DNA from: Rhodopirellula baltica
Lineage (GTDB): Bacteria > Planctomycetota > Planctomycetia > Pirellulales > Pirellulaceae
Reading direction: 5' to 3'
DNA length: 58,541 nucleotides
NCBI GenBank assembly: GCA_002901265.1
Contig: PPHI01000060.1
Span: 1-58,541, forward strand
Positions 29,305 to 39,886 of this stretch are shown here, in pieces. The notes beneath the pieces were generated by a model. The model was not told the DNA's origin. It saw only the letters and a program-made list of their open reading frames with translations, and made no database searches. Made by a program: the position numbers and the translations under genes. Every line of letters starts with the position of its first letter. The first letter of the stretch is position 1.

Positions 29305-29473
29305 AGATTGCTGGCCAATAAGAAAGTGGATGGCTGCAAAAATGCAGCCGCCTTTATTGTGAAGCATACCAAAGTGACGAACGAACAATTCCGATGCCGA
29401 TCTCAACCACCGATTGCGCTGTGTTATGATTGCCGCCTACAGCGAGCAGACAATTGTTGGGAAGAAAGGATAC

Positions 29474-29890
29474 ATGGATCACGAACCGACATCACGCGAA
29501 TTTGATTCCCGCCGCCGTTGGGGAAGCGATGCCCTCGGTGTGCTCTATATCGCCGTTTCAATCTTGGCGATGGTTTCGTTTCGCGATCCAAACCCAATCG
29601 TCCAGACGGTAACGAAAGGCGTGGGAACGGTGCTGCTGATCGCGGGTATCGGCCTGATCGCGCGAGTCAACATCATTCGCAAGTTTCTGGTTGGGATGTT
29701 GTACCTTTCAATCGGTGTGAGCGGATTGCTGATCATTGTTTACCTGTGCCAGCTTGCGGGCCTGATCGGCGAGCTCGAAGCACTGCCAGCAAAACGCTCC
29801 CTCCTGCGGAGCATTTCGCGAATGACAATCGCTTGGTACACGTTGTCGTATCTGACGCGTTCGGATGTTGTTGAGGAATACGAAGCGTAG
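29474..29890 (+). CDS. Four-helix membrane protein, unknown function
   Basis: 138 aa from the ATG at 29474, which has a GAAAGGA ribosome-binding site 3 nt upstream. Four hydrophobic segments are visible: LGVLYIAVSILAMVSF, VGTVLLIAGIGLIA, LVGMLYLSIGVSGLLIIVYL and a weaker C-terminal one. I do not recognise the family. It converges with the DUF4956 gene 7 nt away. Confidence 0.65.
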   Translation: MDHEPTSREFDSRRRWGSDALGVLYIAVSILAMVSFRDPNPIVQTVTKGVGTVLLIAGIGLIARVNIIRKFLVGMLYLSIGVSGLLIIVYLCQLAGLIGELEALPAKRSLLRSISRMTIAWYTLSYLTRSDVVEEYEA

Positions 29891-29897
29891 TTGCCGT

Positions 29898-30548
29898 TCA
29901 GCACCACACGCACAGGGTCGCTTTGTTCTGTGACAAATCGATACTTTTGACTTGGACTTTGCTGACACACAAGCCAGTGCGATGCTGCAAATCTTCGATC
30001 AAGGTTTGACGTTCAGATTCGCCCAGCAATTCGACCTTGTCGTATTCGATCGTGTACTTACTTGGCTTTGCATCGCCGGCACCGTTGCTTTTCTTGGTCG
30101 GCTTTACAGGTTCCTGTTCTTGCGGTGGAACACGGCCGACGATCCATTCTTTCAACATCGTTGCCGCAAAGATCAGGGAATTGACCAACGCGATCTCGGC
30201 GTAGCTCGTTTTCTTGTTCGAAAGCGAGTTGATCACGGAGATCCCAATCACGATGAACAAGTACGTCATTTCCTTGGTTCCGATCGCATCGGTTCGGTAA
30301 CGAAGGACACCGAAGATAGCGAACAAGCCCAGCGCCATCCCGATATCGATTTCTAATTTCTTGAGCGTGAAGCAGATAAAGAACACCGTGATATTCAGCA
30401 TCACGGCGGTAAAAGCAAAACTGCGTTCACGCTGGTTTGGATAAATCGCGAACGCGACAACCAATGTCAAAAAGACGAGATCGATCGCAAACCGCACCAG
30501 CAGTTTGATGATGTCATCGTCGTACAACGGGATCTCTAGAAATTCCAT
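29898..30548 (-). CDS. DUF4956 membrane protein
   Basis: 216 aa. Three or four N-terminal helices (DLVFLTLVVAFAIYP, FTAVMLNITVFFICF, DIGMALGLFAIFGVLRYR) are followed by GTKEMTYLFIVIGISVINSL, the DUF4956 signature. A soluble C-terminal domain (about 60 residues) ends at CVWC. DUF4956 genes often sit with CotH kinase and VTC-domain polyphosphate polymerase genes. Here the CotH gene is the upstream neighbour (80 nt), but no VTC gene is in the window. Confidence 0.85.
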   Translation of the reverse strand: MEFLEIPLYDDDIIKLLVRFAIDLVFLTLVVAFAIYPNQRERSFAFTAVMLNITVFFICFTLKKLEIDIGMALGLFAIFGVLRYRTDAIGTKEMTYLFIVIGISVINSLSNKKTSYAEIALVNSLIFAATMLKEWIVGRVPPQEQEPVKPTKKSNGAGDAKPSKYTIEYDKVELLGESERQTLIEDLQHRTGLCVSKVQVKSIDLSQNKATLCVWC

Positions 30549-30627
30549 GGTCAGTCCGCAAAGGATGCTTGCCGAGCATCCTGATTTTGATTTGAACGTG
30601 CAATAAAACGATCGGATTCGACGTGGG

Positions 30628-32522
30628 CTACTGCTTCGCAGCTTTCAGCAAGTAAGCCCTGCGAGCATCCGCGAACGCTTTTAAGTTCATTGCACCATGA
30701 CCGCCACGATGTTCCGTCTCAACCGTTGTCGTTGGCCCGCTTTGCGTCGCGGCAACGAAGGCTTCGTACGTTCCCAATTTGCGTGTTTCCGTTTTCACCG
30801 CATCATCGATGAGCCGGACGCATTGACCAACGAACGGTCCAAGCTGATTCCAATCCAACGATTCCTTGGCGAGCGTTTCGACGTTCTTCAAATATTGTGC
30901 GCGGTACTTTGGCACCGCCAACACTTTGCTTCGCAGCGGTTTGCGTGGATCGTCCAAACCGATCAGCGGGTCGAGTTCAACGGGTGACGAACGTTTTTCG
31001 GTCGATTGCGACGGATCACGCTGTGACTCGTCTGGAGAAGGTCCACCGAAGCCTGGACGGCCAAAACCGGGGCCGCCGGGACCTCGACCTCCAATCCGGG
31101 CCCTCCAAAACCTGGCCCACCGGCGCCGCGAAAGGCTTCGTTCATGTCGTGGGGGATGAAGTGAAATTTGTCGTCGTTGTCCAAGAAGATGCTGTAGTCG
31201 CTGGCTCGAATCCAGTAACCGTCGGTGTTGATCAGCGCGTTGTCGATCGCCAAGAACCACAGCAATCCGTCAACATCACAAATCGGTTCAAGCTTTGCAG
31301 GCAGTTGCTCGGTTGGCGTTTCATCAAGGACGCGGCAGAGCTCGATCAGTTTTGCGAGCGACTTTTTGCCGCCCGATTTTTGCTCATAGGGAGCTTGATA
31401 GTTGTCCGGATTTTCGCCGCGATAGTCCAGCCCGCCACCGCCACCTGGAGAACCGCTGACTTTCCAGCGAGCCCCTTTGTCGCTCGCATAGTTCTCGCGC
31501 AAGAAGTCTTTGTTGAACTGTTGGACGTTGGTGTAAACGCCCCAGTTCTCGCCATTGACGACGACGCGAACGAAGTTGGCTTTGGGGGCTGGGAGATGTT
31601 GGCGTGCGATGTGTGAATACAGCACGGTGCTGAGCATGGAATCGTCACTTGCGCCATTGAGCAAATTCAGCGTTTTGTATCCCATCAGCCGTTGGTCTTC
31701 GTCCACCAGATCGACGGACAGGTTGAACGAGCGTTTGTAACCGGCAGGGACCATTCCGTAGGACGACATCCCGCGAAAGTGAATGCCGACACCCGGGTAC
31801 GCCTTGCCATCCACTGTCACCGTTGCGGGCACATCGACATCGGTGCCATGAAAGTCTTCGAGTTCCGATTCCCAGTCTTCGTTTTCGAACTCGATGAAGA
31901 CTGTGCGGAAAACGCTCGGGTCATACAGCTCACCAGACTGAGCCTTCACGCTGTCTTTCTCGACATGAATCCCCGGTTTGGCTTCGGGGCGATTTCCGAA
32001 CGGTCCACCGGGGCCGCGCCCGCGTGGACCGCCAGGGCCTCTGTCGTTCGGGCCCCGGCCGGCTCCCCGATCCCCAAAACCACGTTCAGCGTCTGTGCCG
32101 GGTCCTCCAGGTCGTTCGCCGCCGCGCCGATCACCACCAGGTTCGCCGCCGTTCGGCTGACTCTCACCTCCTGGCGGTGGAGCGTCAAAGCCTTGTGGTG
32201 GCCCGAATCCTGGCGGCGGTCCGAATCCTGGCGGCGGTCCAAAGCCTTGTGGAGGACCGAAACCCTGTGGAGGGCCGAATCCTGGTCCCGGAAAGCCGCC
32301 ACGTCCTCCGGGCGGCCCACCAAAACCACGACGCTGTGGCGGATTCTCTTTCAGCCATTGGCGTGCTTCCTGACGTTCGGCTTGGTTGAGCCAGCCATTT
32401 TTGTCGGTGTCAAACTGGTCCAGAATCTCACGCTCTTGCCCACCCATTCCGGGCGGCTGTGCCATCGCGATCGAGCAGCCACTGACGAACGACAAGACGA
32501 TAAAACAAGAACGAAGACGCAT
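30628..32522 (-). pseudogene. CotH kinase family protein with EF-hand; frameshifted in a Gly-rich linker
   Basis: The first frame (from 32522) has a signal peptide, an EF-hand (DTDKNGWLNQAE), about six Gly/Pro-rich repeats of GPPQGF type and a CotH-like kinase core (GIHFRGMSSYGM, LLNGASDDSMLS, DYSIFLDNDDKFHFIPHDMNE). It then runs into an unrelated tail that stops at 30963. The true C-terminus, with VELDPLIGLDDPRKPLRSK and NVETLAKESLDW and ending at 30628, lies in another frame. One missing base near 31092-31100, in the run encoding GGPG, would join them. Either the gene is recently broken or the base is a sequence error. CotH proteins phosphorylate proteins; the substrate is unknown. Confidence 0.8.
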
Positions 32523-32783
32523 GGGCTGGATCTCATCCGCGGTGACTGAAAAGGGACGCTAAGTCACCAGTCGCGACGCGAATCGCAAACCGCCGTTCTA
32601 ATTTCACACTTTCTTAACATCGCCGAGTTGCCATGACACGGCATTTCCAAACCGTCGCCGTGACCAACGGTCTGCTAACTCTTAGATTTGTTCTCTCCCA
32701 ATCTCGCCTTTCGATTCACAAACGCAGCGGCAGAGAACGCTACTTTCGCGGAGCGACAGGCGACTCTCGAAATCAACAGCCTG

Positions 32784-33215
32784 CTACGTTTCTGTCTCGG
32801 CAAGAAGGATTCGCATCCGCTTTGCCAACCGCGTGCGATTCGATTTTTCTAGCCACGTGCCATGCGCGTACGTCGCGAACCATTGGTAGGGATGATCTTC
32901 GATGGAGTCCCCTTCGAGCAGTCGCAGCAGCATTTCGAAGTGCCCCCGATTGAACGCCCAAAGCTCGACGTCGCCCGCGGTGACGCGATAGAAAGACTCT
33001 GGCAAGTCCGCATACGCGACCTCGGTCATCCGCAGGGAACAGGACCGACAAGCGATCGCCCAGTCATCGGTCTGCCACGTGCCGCTCATGTCACCAATCA
33101 CATCCCCCATCTCCGCCTCGCTCGGTTTATGAGCCGAAGCCAACGCACCACATCGCGGGCAGACCAAGTCCAAAACCCGCGGCCGCGCTCGATGACCATA
33201 CCGTACGTGCGACAT
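32784..33215 (-). CDS. Small zinc-ribbon-like protein, unknown function
   Basis: 143 aa. Two cysteine pairs, VCPRCGALAS and ACRSCSLRM, could form a zinc ribbon in the first 65 residues. The rest has no recognised family. It is 7 nt downstream of a membrane-protein gene on the same strand. Confidence 0.65.
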   Translation of the reverse strand: MSHVRYGHRARPRVLDLVCPRCGALASAHKPSEAEMGDVIGDMSGTWQTDDWAIACRSCSLRMTEVAYADLPESFYRVTAGDVELWAFNRGHFEMLLRLLEGDSIEDHPYQWFATYAHGTWLEKSNRTRLAKRMRILLAETET

Positions 33216-33222
33216 AAAGGTG

Positions 33223-33921
33223 TCAGGTACCTTTTTGGAGATTTAGGTAATTTTGTGACGTGGGCCCGTGTTTACTTGTCGGCGGAACGTTTTCAACGCG
33301 AACGACCGCGCCAAAGACTGCTCCGCCAACTAGCCCTACGACGACAGGCACCGCAAACACTTGCAGCACCATTGGATGTCTTGAGGTGATGACCGGTGCC
33401 TGACGCCGAAGCGTCGCATCGTAGTGTTCTTCGACTGAAGTTGCCGAGACCCAAGACTTGGGAGCGAACGGACTGTACACAATCGAAAACCAAAACATGA
33501 TGAAGGTGACCCCAAGAGCGACGCCCAACAACCCACCAAAGAAACCGCCCCATGCCGCCGAAACAACCAGCCCACCACGTCGGCCTGATTCAGCCGTTTC
33601 TAAATTCGTCGTTTCTGAATTGGCTGTGTCTGAATACGCTGCCGGATGCTCAGAATCAGGCGATGAATCGGCAACTATGCCTGCTCTCTTGGAATGGCTC
33701 GCTTGCCATTTCATAAAACTTCCGGAAAGCGAAACCAAAACGCCAAAGATCCAGCCGATCTGATGCCAAGGAAGTGGCTGGGAAACCGACTCCTTGTCCA
33801 CACCCGTAATTTGAAGTGCGGTCGCGACTACACCGAACACGCAGGCAAACGCGATCCCGCCCGCTGCCGCGGTCAGCAAGATCCCATAGCCGATCAATAC
33901 GCGTTTCCAAATCACAATCAC
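33223..33921 (-). CDS. Membrane protein with about four helices, unknown function
   Basis: 232 aa. Two helices lie near the N-terminus (IGYGILLTAAAGGIAFACVF, IGWIFGVLVSLSGSF), then a polar Ser/Glu-rich linker (about 75-112). Two further hydrophobic hairpins follow (AAWGGFFGGLLGVALGVTF, FAVPVVVGLVGGAVFGAV). No family was recognised. It probably forms a two-gene unit with the zinc-ribbon-like gene. Confidence 0.65.
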   Translation of the reverse strand: MIVIWKRVLIGYGILLTAAAGGIAFACVFGVVATALQITGVDKESVSQPLPWHQIGWIFGVLVSLSGSFMKWQASHSKRAGIVADSSPDSEHPAAYSDTANSETTNLETAESGRRGGLVVSAAWGGFFGGLLGVALGVTFIMFWFSIVYSPFAPKSWVSATSVEEHYDATLRRQAPVITSRHPMVLQVFAVPVVVGLVGGAVFGAVVRVENVPPTSKHGPTSQNYLNLQKGT

Positions 33922-34092
33922 CTCACAGCCAAGTCAAACGTGAATTTTGCCGATCGCACCGTCCGCACCCAAACATGTCGGTCACCAGGATAACGCAACT
34001 GGCATCCTCCCACCGACAAAGCGGCTCAAGACAGCGTTGGACGTGTCGAAAAATCTGCCGCAAAGCCGAAGTTTTCCGGCAATGCCTTTGGT

Positions 34093-37000
34093 TCAGTGAG
34101 CTGTCGCCCCTTCCGCCTTTGCTGCGAGCCCAAAGTCGGCCAACAAGACGTACATCGCCGGAATCACTAGCAGCACCAATGTCGTCGAAGCAAACAGCCC
34201 GAAGCAGATACTGATCGCGATCGGGATCAACACTTGAGCCTGCAAGTCGGTTTCGAACATCAACGGAAGCAATCCCGCGATTGTCGTTAGCGATGTGATC
34301 ATCACGGCGCGAAAGCGTTTGCGACTGGCATCGACTGCGGCTTCCATCACCGGCGTTCCGCGAGCCCCGCAGTCTTTCAGGAACAACATCAACAAGATCG
34401 AATCGTTGACGACGATTCCCGCCAGCGACGCATACCCCATCACACTCGGCAAGCTAAGGTCCTGCCGGAACAGCAAGTGCCCCCAGACCACGCCGACAAA
34501 CGCGAACGGAATCGCCACCATCACGATCGCCGGCTCGATGTAGCTGCGGAATTGGAACGACAAGATCACATAGATTCCCAAGCAACCGATCAGTCCGGCG
34601 ATCCCCATCGACGTCCCAGTCTCTTCGCCGCTTTCGGCCGCACCCTTAAAACCATATTGCAATCCGGGATGTTGCTCGACGAGCCGCGACAATGTCTCGC
34701 GACGAAGTTGCTGTAACACCGCCATCCCGTTTGATCGTGTCGCGTCGACCGAAGCATAAACGCCGACGGTGCGTTTGCCGTCGATATGAACGATGCTGGA
34801 CCAACCGCGTCGCCGCGTCACGTTGGCGACTTCGGACAGCGGAACACGATGCCCGCTCGGCAAAGTCACCAAGTAGTCGTCCAGGTCAGACAAGCTGCTC
34901 CGTGACGCGTCATCGAATCGCACTTCGATGTCATACTTCTCTTTGCCGACCTGAATCTGGTCGCTACGCAGTCCTTGAAACGAGCCACGCAGTTGCTGTG
35001 CCAGTTCACGCGTCGTCAAATTCAAGCCGACCGCTCCTGATCGCAACGTGATTAGCAACTCCGCTTCGCCGCGACGCAAGTCATCCGAGATACTGTAGAC
35101 ACCATCGAAAGTCAGCAGCTCGTTCTGCAGCTCAGCCGAAATCTCGTCAAGTGTCTCCATTTCAAGCCCGGAGAGTTCGATATGGATGTCACGGCCGGCG
35201 GGACCAATCGCCGCTTCATCGATGGTGATTTCGGCGGCGTCGGGTATCAAGCCGATCTTTTCACGCCAAATACGAATCACGTCATCCATCCGCGCGGTGC
35301 GGGTTTCGACGGACAGCAAGTCGACTTGCACGGTCGCCGCGTGCGTCCCGGACTCGTTGGCATCGCTATTCTCGCCGAAGCGAACGAAGCTCGTTTTAAT
35401 CAACGCTTGGCCGTCAGGCTGTTGCGGCGTCAACTCCTCGTTCGTTTCCTGCAACGCCTTTTCAAATTGCGCGATCACTTCGCTTGTCCGTTCCAGCGGC
35501 GTCCCCGGCGGCATCAACAACCGCGCGACGATCGTGTCTCCTTCCAATGCAGGAAAGACCTGCCCACGGACAAACCCGCCAGCCATCAAACCGATCGTCA
35601 ACAGAAACGCCATCACGGTCAGCCCCAGCGTCAAGTAACGCCAGCGAACCGTCCATCCGACACAGGCCCCCACGGCATCGCGAGCCGCATCGATCAAGCC
35701 TTCGACGAACGCACGAAAACGGTTGCGTTGTTGCTGACTTTTATCGTGAGCCAACGAATGGCCGAGGTGCGAAGGAAGAATCAAAAACGCTTCGACCAAG
35801 CTTGTCGCCAAGACCAACAACAACATCATCGGCAGCACGCTGAGCATCCGCCCGATCTGACCATTTAAGAACACCAGCGGTCCGAGCACGCAGCACGTCG
35901 TCAAGAATGACGAGAACACACCGCCGGCGACTTCGGCAACGCCGTTGACAGCGGCTGCCATCGCCGGCTCGCCCTCGTCGCGACGGCGGGCAATGTTTTC
36001 CGCGATCACAATGCCGTCATCCATCAACAACCCGAGCGCCATCAGCAGCCCAACCATCGTCAACATGTTGATCGTCAAACCGGTGTGCGGCACGATCGCA
36101 AAGGCCGCCAAAAACGATACCGGTAAACTGGCAACCACCCAAAACGATAGCCGCACGTTAAAGAACAGCCACATGGCCAAGAACACCAACACGCAGCCTT
36201 GCCAAGCATTGTTGAGCAGCAAATTGATCCGGTCGCGAACCAACTTCGACGTGTTGTTGGTGATTTGCAGACTCATTTGCGGATTCAGCGCCCGCTCGGT
36301 AACAAGCAACTCGTTGACAGCCTCGGCAACTTGTAGCGTATCTTGTGCCTTGGCCTTCATCACTTGCAAGATCGCCCCACGCTGGCCAGCGATCGTGACC
36401 TTTTGCTCCTCCAATTCGAACTCGTCTTTCACCGTCGCGACATCACCAAGTTTGATCTCGGCACCACCGGCGACGCCACTGATCACCAGATCTTCGAGTG
36501 CACGCTGCGACTTGCGGCTTTCTTGCACGCGGACCAGTACCGATTGTTCCCCATCGATTTTTCCGGCTGGCAAATCCAAGCTTTGCGACGCGATCGCGTT
36601 CGAAACAATCGTCGGACTCAGGTCGTAGCGCAGCATCGCTTCCCGGTCGAGCTCGACACGCAGCAGGTGATCGGAAAACCCCGCAATTGTGACTTCGGAA
36701 ACCCTTGGCGAGGCAAGCAGCTTGTCCTTCAGGTCATTGCAGTAGCGTTTCAGATTCACGGCATCCAGCGGACCACTGACCAATAGATCCAGCACCGGTT
36801 GGCGTGTATTCAATCGCGTGACGACGGCCGCTTCCGCGTCATCGGGGAAATCCGTGATCCCTGAAATCGAGTTATCGATCTCGTTGCGAAACGCCTGATA
36901 ATCGCCGCCGTCGTTCATCTCCAATTGGACAGTCGCCGTCGAAGGCTGAGCCCGCGCCGTCATCTTTTTCAAGTACTGCACGCCTTCCAACGCGCTCTCC

Positions 37001-37194
37001 AGGCGATGCACGATCGTTTCCTCGACCTCTTCCGCCGTCGCGCCAGGAAACGGCACCATCACTTGCACGACGACGGGCGCGGCGTCCGGAAACGTTTCGC
37101 GGCGAAGTCCACGGATACTGAGCAGCCCTGCGGCCAGCATGATCAGCATCAACAAGTTTGCCGCGGTCGGATGTTTTGCGAAAAACGAAATCAT
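34093..37194 (-). CDS. RND-family efflux transporter (AcrB/HAE1-like)
   Basis: 1033 aa, the full length of an inner-membrane RND pump. It has the N-terminal helix after MISFFAKHPTAANLLML and the paired acidic residues of the proton relay in MALGLLMDDGIVIAENIARR. The second half repeats the fold (YASLAGIVVNDSILLMLFLKD). The adaptor gene overlaps its start by 4 nt, so both are translated together. The pump would export drugs or toxic compounds; the substrate is unknown. The divergent TetR gene is the likely regulator. Confidence 0.92.
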   Translation of the reverse strand: MISFFAKHPTAANLLMLIMLAAGLLSIRGLRRETFPDAAPVVVQVMVPFPGATAEEVEETIVHRLESALEGVQYLKKMTARAQPSTATVQLEMNDGGDYQAFRNEIDNSISGITDFPDDAEAAVVTRLNTRQPVLDLLVSGPLDAVNLKRYCNDLKDKLLASPRVSEVTIAGFSDHLLRVELDREAMLRYDLSPTIVSNAIASQSLDLPAGKIDGEQSVLVRVQESRKSQRALEDLVISGVAGGAEIKLGDVATVKDEFELEEQKVTIAGQRGAILQVMKAKAQDTLQVAEAVNELLVTERALNPQMSLQITNNTSKLVRDRINLLLNNAWQGCVLVFLAMWLFFNVRLSFWVVASLPVSFLAAFAIVPHTGLTINMLTMVGLLMALGLLMDDGIVIAENIARRRDEGEPAMAAAVNGVAEVAGGVFSSFLTTCCVLGPLVFLNGQIGRMLSVLPMMLLLVLATSLVEAFLILPSHLGHSLAHDKSQQQRNRFRAFVEGLIDAARDAVGACVGWTVRWRYLTLGLTVMAFLLTIGLMAGGFVRGQVFPALEGDTIVARLLMPPGTPLERTSEVIAQFEKALQETNEELTPQQPDGQALIKTSFVRFGENSDANESGTHAATVQVDLLSVETRTARMDDVIRIWREKIGLIPDAAEITIDEAAIGPAGRDIHIELSGLEMETLDEISAELQNELLTFDGVYSISDDLRRGEAELLITLRSGAVGLNLTTRELAQQLRGSFQGLRSDQIQVGKEKYDIEVRFDDASRSSLSDLDDYLVTLPSGHRVPLSEVANVTRRRGWSSIVHIDGKRTVGVYASVDATRSNGMAVLQQLRRETLSRLVEQHPGLQYGFKGAAESGEETGTSMGIAGLIGCLGIYVILSFQFRSYIEPAIVMVAIPFAFVGVVWGHLLFRQDLSLPSVMGYASLAGIVVNDSILLMLFLKDCGARGTPVMEAAVDASRKRFRAVMITSLTTIAGLLPLMFETDLQAQVLIPIAISICFGLFASTTLVLLVIPAMYVLLADFGLAAKAEGATAH

Positions 37195-38671
37195 GATCGC
37201 CGCCCCTCCATCATCCCTTCTGAATCTTCGCCAACAGCTGTGGCTGAAACCGACTCGTGGTCCGCGGGAGCAGCTTCCTCCACCGGCTGAACGAGCAGGC
37301 CTTCGATGGCTGGCGCGGGTGCGATCACCGCGACCAGTTCGCCTTCGTTCAATCCGTCAACAATCGTCGCCTCATTACCGTATTTAAAACCGGCAACGAC
37401 ATCGCGAGCTCGTAGCCGATTGTCGCTGTCGACGACATACACGGTCTGGCCATCCATCGCCGATCGAGGCACCGTGATCAGGCCCTGACGTGGCTGCGCT
37501 TGCAGCGTGACTTCACAAAACGCACCGGGCCGCAATGCGGTCGCCCAGCCAAACGGGCTGCGGGTCGCAGCCGGCATCGAAGACTCACCGTTTTCGCACC
37601 ACTTCGCGGGCAGTTCGTGAGTGGACGATTGGTTTGATCGATTCAGCACTTGGACAACGACACCCAGCGTTCGCGATTGCTGGTCGACCGATTCAGAAAT
37701 CCGGACCGCCGGCCGATCCATTCCCGTTTGTAGTCGCCACTTCGCACGACCACACGAGCGGTGAAGGGCAGCGTGTCGGTTTCAGAGGCTTGAACGGAAT
37801 CATCGACTCCGCCGCGAGAAAGACTCGGCAACAGTTTGCCAAGCTGCTCCAGCGAATACTGCGCGGTGACTTCGATCCGTTGATCATCGAACAGTTCGAA
37901 GAGCGATTGGTTCACGCCGATGAACTGGCCGACTTCTAAATCGACACCAGAAAGCATCCCATCGAACGGTGCAACGATTCGGGTACGTTCGATGTCGCGT
38001 TCAGCCTCACGGACCTGAGCTTGCGCCAACGCGATCGCGGCTTGAGCGGCTCCCATCTGCGACGGGTAAAGCGAAATCGCGGTTTGCAGGTTGTGCAACG
38101 TTTGCTCCTGAACCAATCGGCCAGACGTCAACTGATCGACTTCGCTCAAGCTGGTCGCGTTACGCCGCTGCAGTTCTAACGCTCGCTGTTCTTCGCGAGA
38201 CGCGAGTTCCAGTTGCTTGCGTGCGAACGGCAGCAATCGCAAGTCGGATTCATACTCCGCCTGCAGCTCTTGCAACTGCGCCCGCGCGGACGCCAAGTCA
38301 GCTTGCCGCTGGACCAACAGCAGCTGCGTGTCCGTGTCGTCGATCCGGATCAGCAACTCGTTCGCGGCGACGGTATTCCCCGATTCAAGCTGGGGATGGA
38401 TTTCGACAATCCGGCCTTGGACTTCGGAGACCGCGTTCCAGCGCCGGGCCGCGGTGGCGGTTCCATAGCCAGAGACGACCGGCACGACGGCTTGTCGGCG
38501 GACACGGATCACAGGCAATGATTTCGACTGCTCGGCGGGTTCGCTACGCGGCAATTCCTTTCGAAACTGAGCGAACACGACGACGCCAACCACGCCGAGG
38601 ACAATCGGCGGCAGCAGCAGCCATTTCCGAGATTTCAAGACGCGGAGGAAGAATGCCATCTTGCGTTTCAA
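37191..38671 (-). pseudogene. RND periplasmic adaptor (membrane fusion protein), split by a frameshift
   Basis: The first part (38671 to 37643, 342 aa in frame) has an N-terminal anchor helix, the lipoyl/barrel half (NAVSEVQGRIVEIHPQLESG), a long coiled-coil hairpin (about 100-215) and IVAPFDGMLSGVDLEVGQFI. The remaining beta-barrel and membrane-proximal region (VRISESVDQQSRTLGVVVQV and PGAFCEVTLQAQPRQGLITV) is in another frame ending at 37191. One base missing at about 37708-37720, in GGCCGGCGG-rich sequence, joins them into about 490 aa. As written the pump would lack a complete adaptor. A sequencing error is a real alternative. Confidence 0.8.
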
Positions 38672-38860
38672 CCCTAACGATGGAGTTCCACGGGGACCTA
38701 AAGTCGCCGCCTACGCTCGCGTTTGGCGAGCCATCCGGGACGGCGATCGACGTCGTGCGGGGGTAGCGAACACTCCGGAAATTCGCCAATTCGGCGTAAC
38801 CCCATCGCGACACCCTGCCACATCAACGGGCCGAGAGTAAGCAACCACCGGCCCGAAGTC

Positions 38861-38878
38861 AAATTCAAATTTGAATTT
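38861..38878. promoter_or_regulatory. Perfect 18-bp palindrome, candidate TetR operator
   Basis: AAATTCAAATTTGAATTT at 38861-38878 is its own reverse complement and stands out in GC-rich DNA. It lies in the divergent 448-nt space 190 nt upstream of the adaptor gene and 241 nt upstream of the TetR gene. TetR dimers bind such inverted repeats, so it is a good candidate operator for both directions. The rest of 38672-39119 shows no gene. Confidence 0.6.
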
Positions 38879-39119
38879 CATTTATCGGTAAGGCGGACAC
38901 CGCGAATTGACGGATTCTGCCCCGCCGGGCTGGCGACAACGCAACTTTCGCGACCTCCGTCGCCGATGAAAAGAGACTGTCGCTGGTTTCAACTCCCCAG
39001 CTTCCCAGCGACGGTTTGAATAAAGTACGCTTCTTGGGCCGCTACGCGATCTGCGATCGCCGCCAGTCACTGCAGCGCGCCGTAAACACAGCGACGCCTC
39101 AACGATCAGGACCGACAGG

Positions 39120-39797
39120 ATGAAGAAACGCGTTTCGAAAGGACGCCAAAACAACCAGACCGAGGACACCACCAACACGCGGATGCGGTTGCTGGAAGCT
39201 GCGGGGCAATTGTTTGCCGAAAAAGGCTTCGATCGCACCACCAGCAAGGAGATCACGGAACTGGCCGGCGCCAACGTCGCCAGCGTGAACTATCACTTCC
39301 AAGGCATCGAGGGCTTGTACGCCGCGGTGGTCGAAGAAGCATCGGGATTGCTGGTGACGAGCGCCCAGATGCAGGAAGCGATGCAAGGACACCAGGACCC
39401 GAACAACAAGCTGGAAGCGTTTTTGCGCATGTTCGTCCGATCGCTGACCAGCCCGGCGTCGTCTTCGTGGAAGCTGCGGATCTTGGCCCGCGAGTTTTCG
39501 TCACCGACGCTGTGCAATCAGCCGCTGCACAAGAAAGAGCGGATGCAGAAGGTGAGTATCTTGAAAGGCATCGTCGCTGAGATCACCGGCCTGCCCGAAG
39601 AACACCCGGCGGTAGCAAGAAGTTGCATCAACGTGCTCGCGCCCTGTTTCTTTCTAATGATCGGCGACCGCCCGACGATCAAGAAAGCTTTTCCCAAGCT
39701 CGGCCTCAACCCCAAAGACGCCGAAGACCTCGTCCAACACATGCTTCACTACGCCCAAGCCGGCTTGGCCATCATCGCGGCCAAAGCAAACGAATAG
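39120..39797 (+). CDS. TetR/AcrR-family regulator (CerR-like)
   Basis: 225 aa. The N-terminal helix-turn-helix is RLLEAAGQLFAEKGFDRTTS followed by ANVASVNYHFQGIEGLY, with the SVNYHF wording typical of the CerR/DUF1956 branch. The C-terminal ligand and dimer domain has REFSSPTLCNQPL. It is divergent from the RND adaptor-pump operon, so repression of that operon, and of itself, is the natural inference. The palindrome at 38861 is the candidate site. Confidence 0.9.
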   Translation: MKKRVSKGRQNNQTEDTTNTRMRLLEAAGQLFAEKGFDRTTSKEITELAGANVASVNYHFQGIEGLYAAVVEEASGLLVTSAQMQEAMQGHQDPNNKLEAFLRMFVRSLTSPASSSWKLRILAREFSSPTLCNQPLHKKERMQKVSILKGIVAEITGLPEEHPAVARSCINVLAPCFFLMIGDRPTIKKAFPKLGLNPKDAEDLVQHMLHYAQAGLAIIAAKANE

Positions 39798-39886
39798 CAG
39801 AGCGGGGCAAAACAAGACGCCTCATCCAAGTCCTTACACGGGCCAATTCTGGCGTCCTGCTCTCAACGCCACATGACAAGCTGCCG

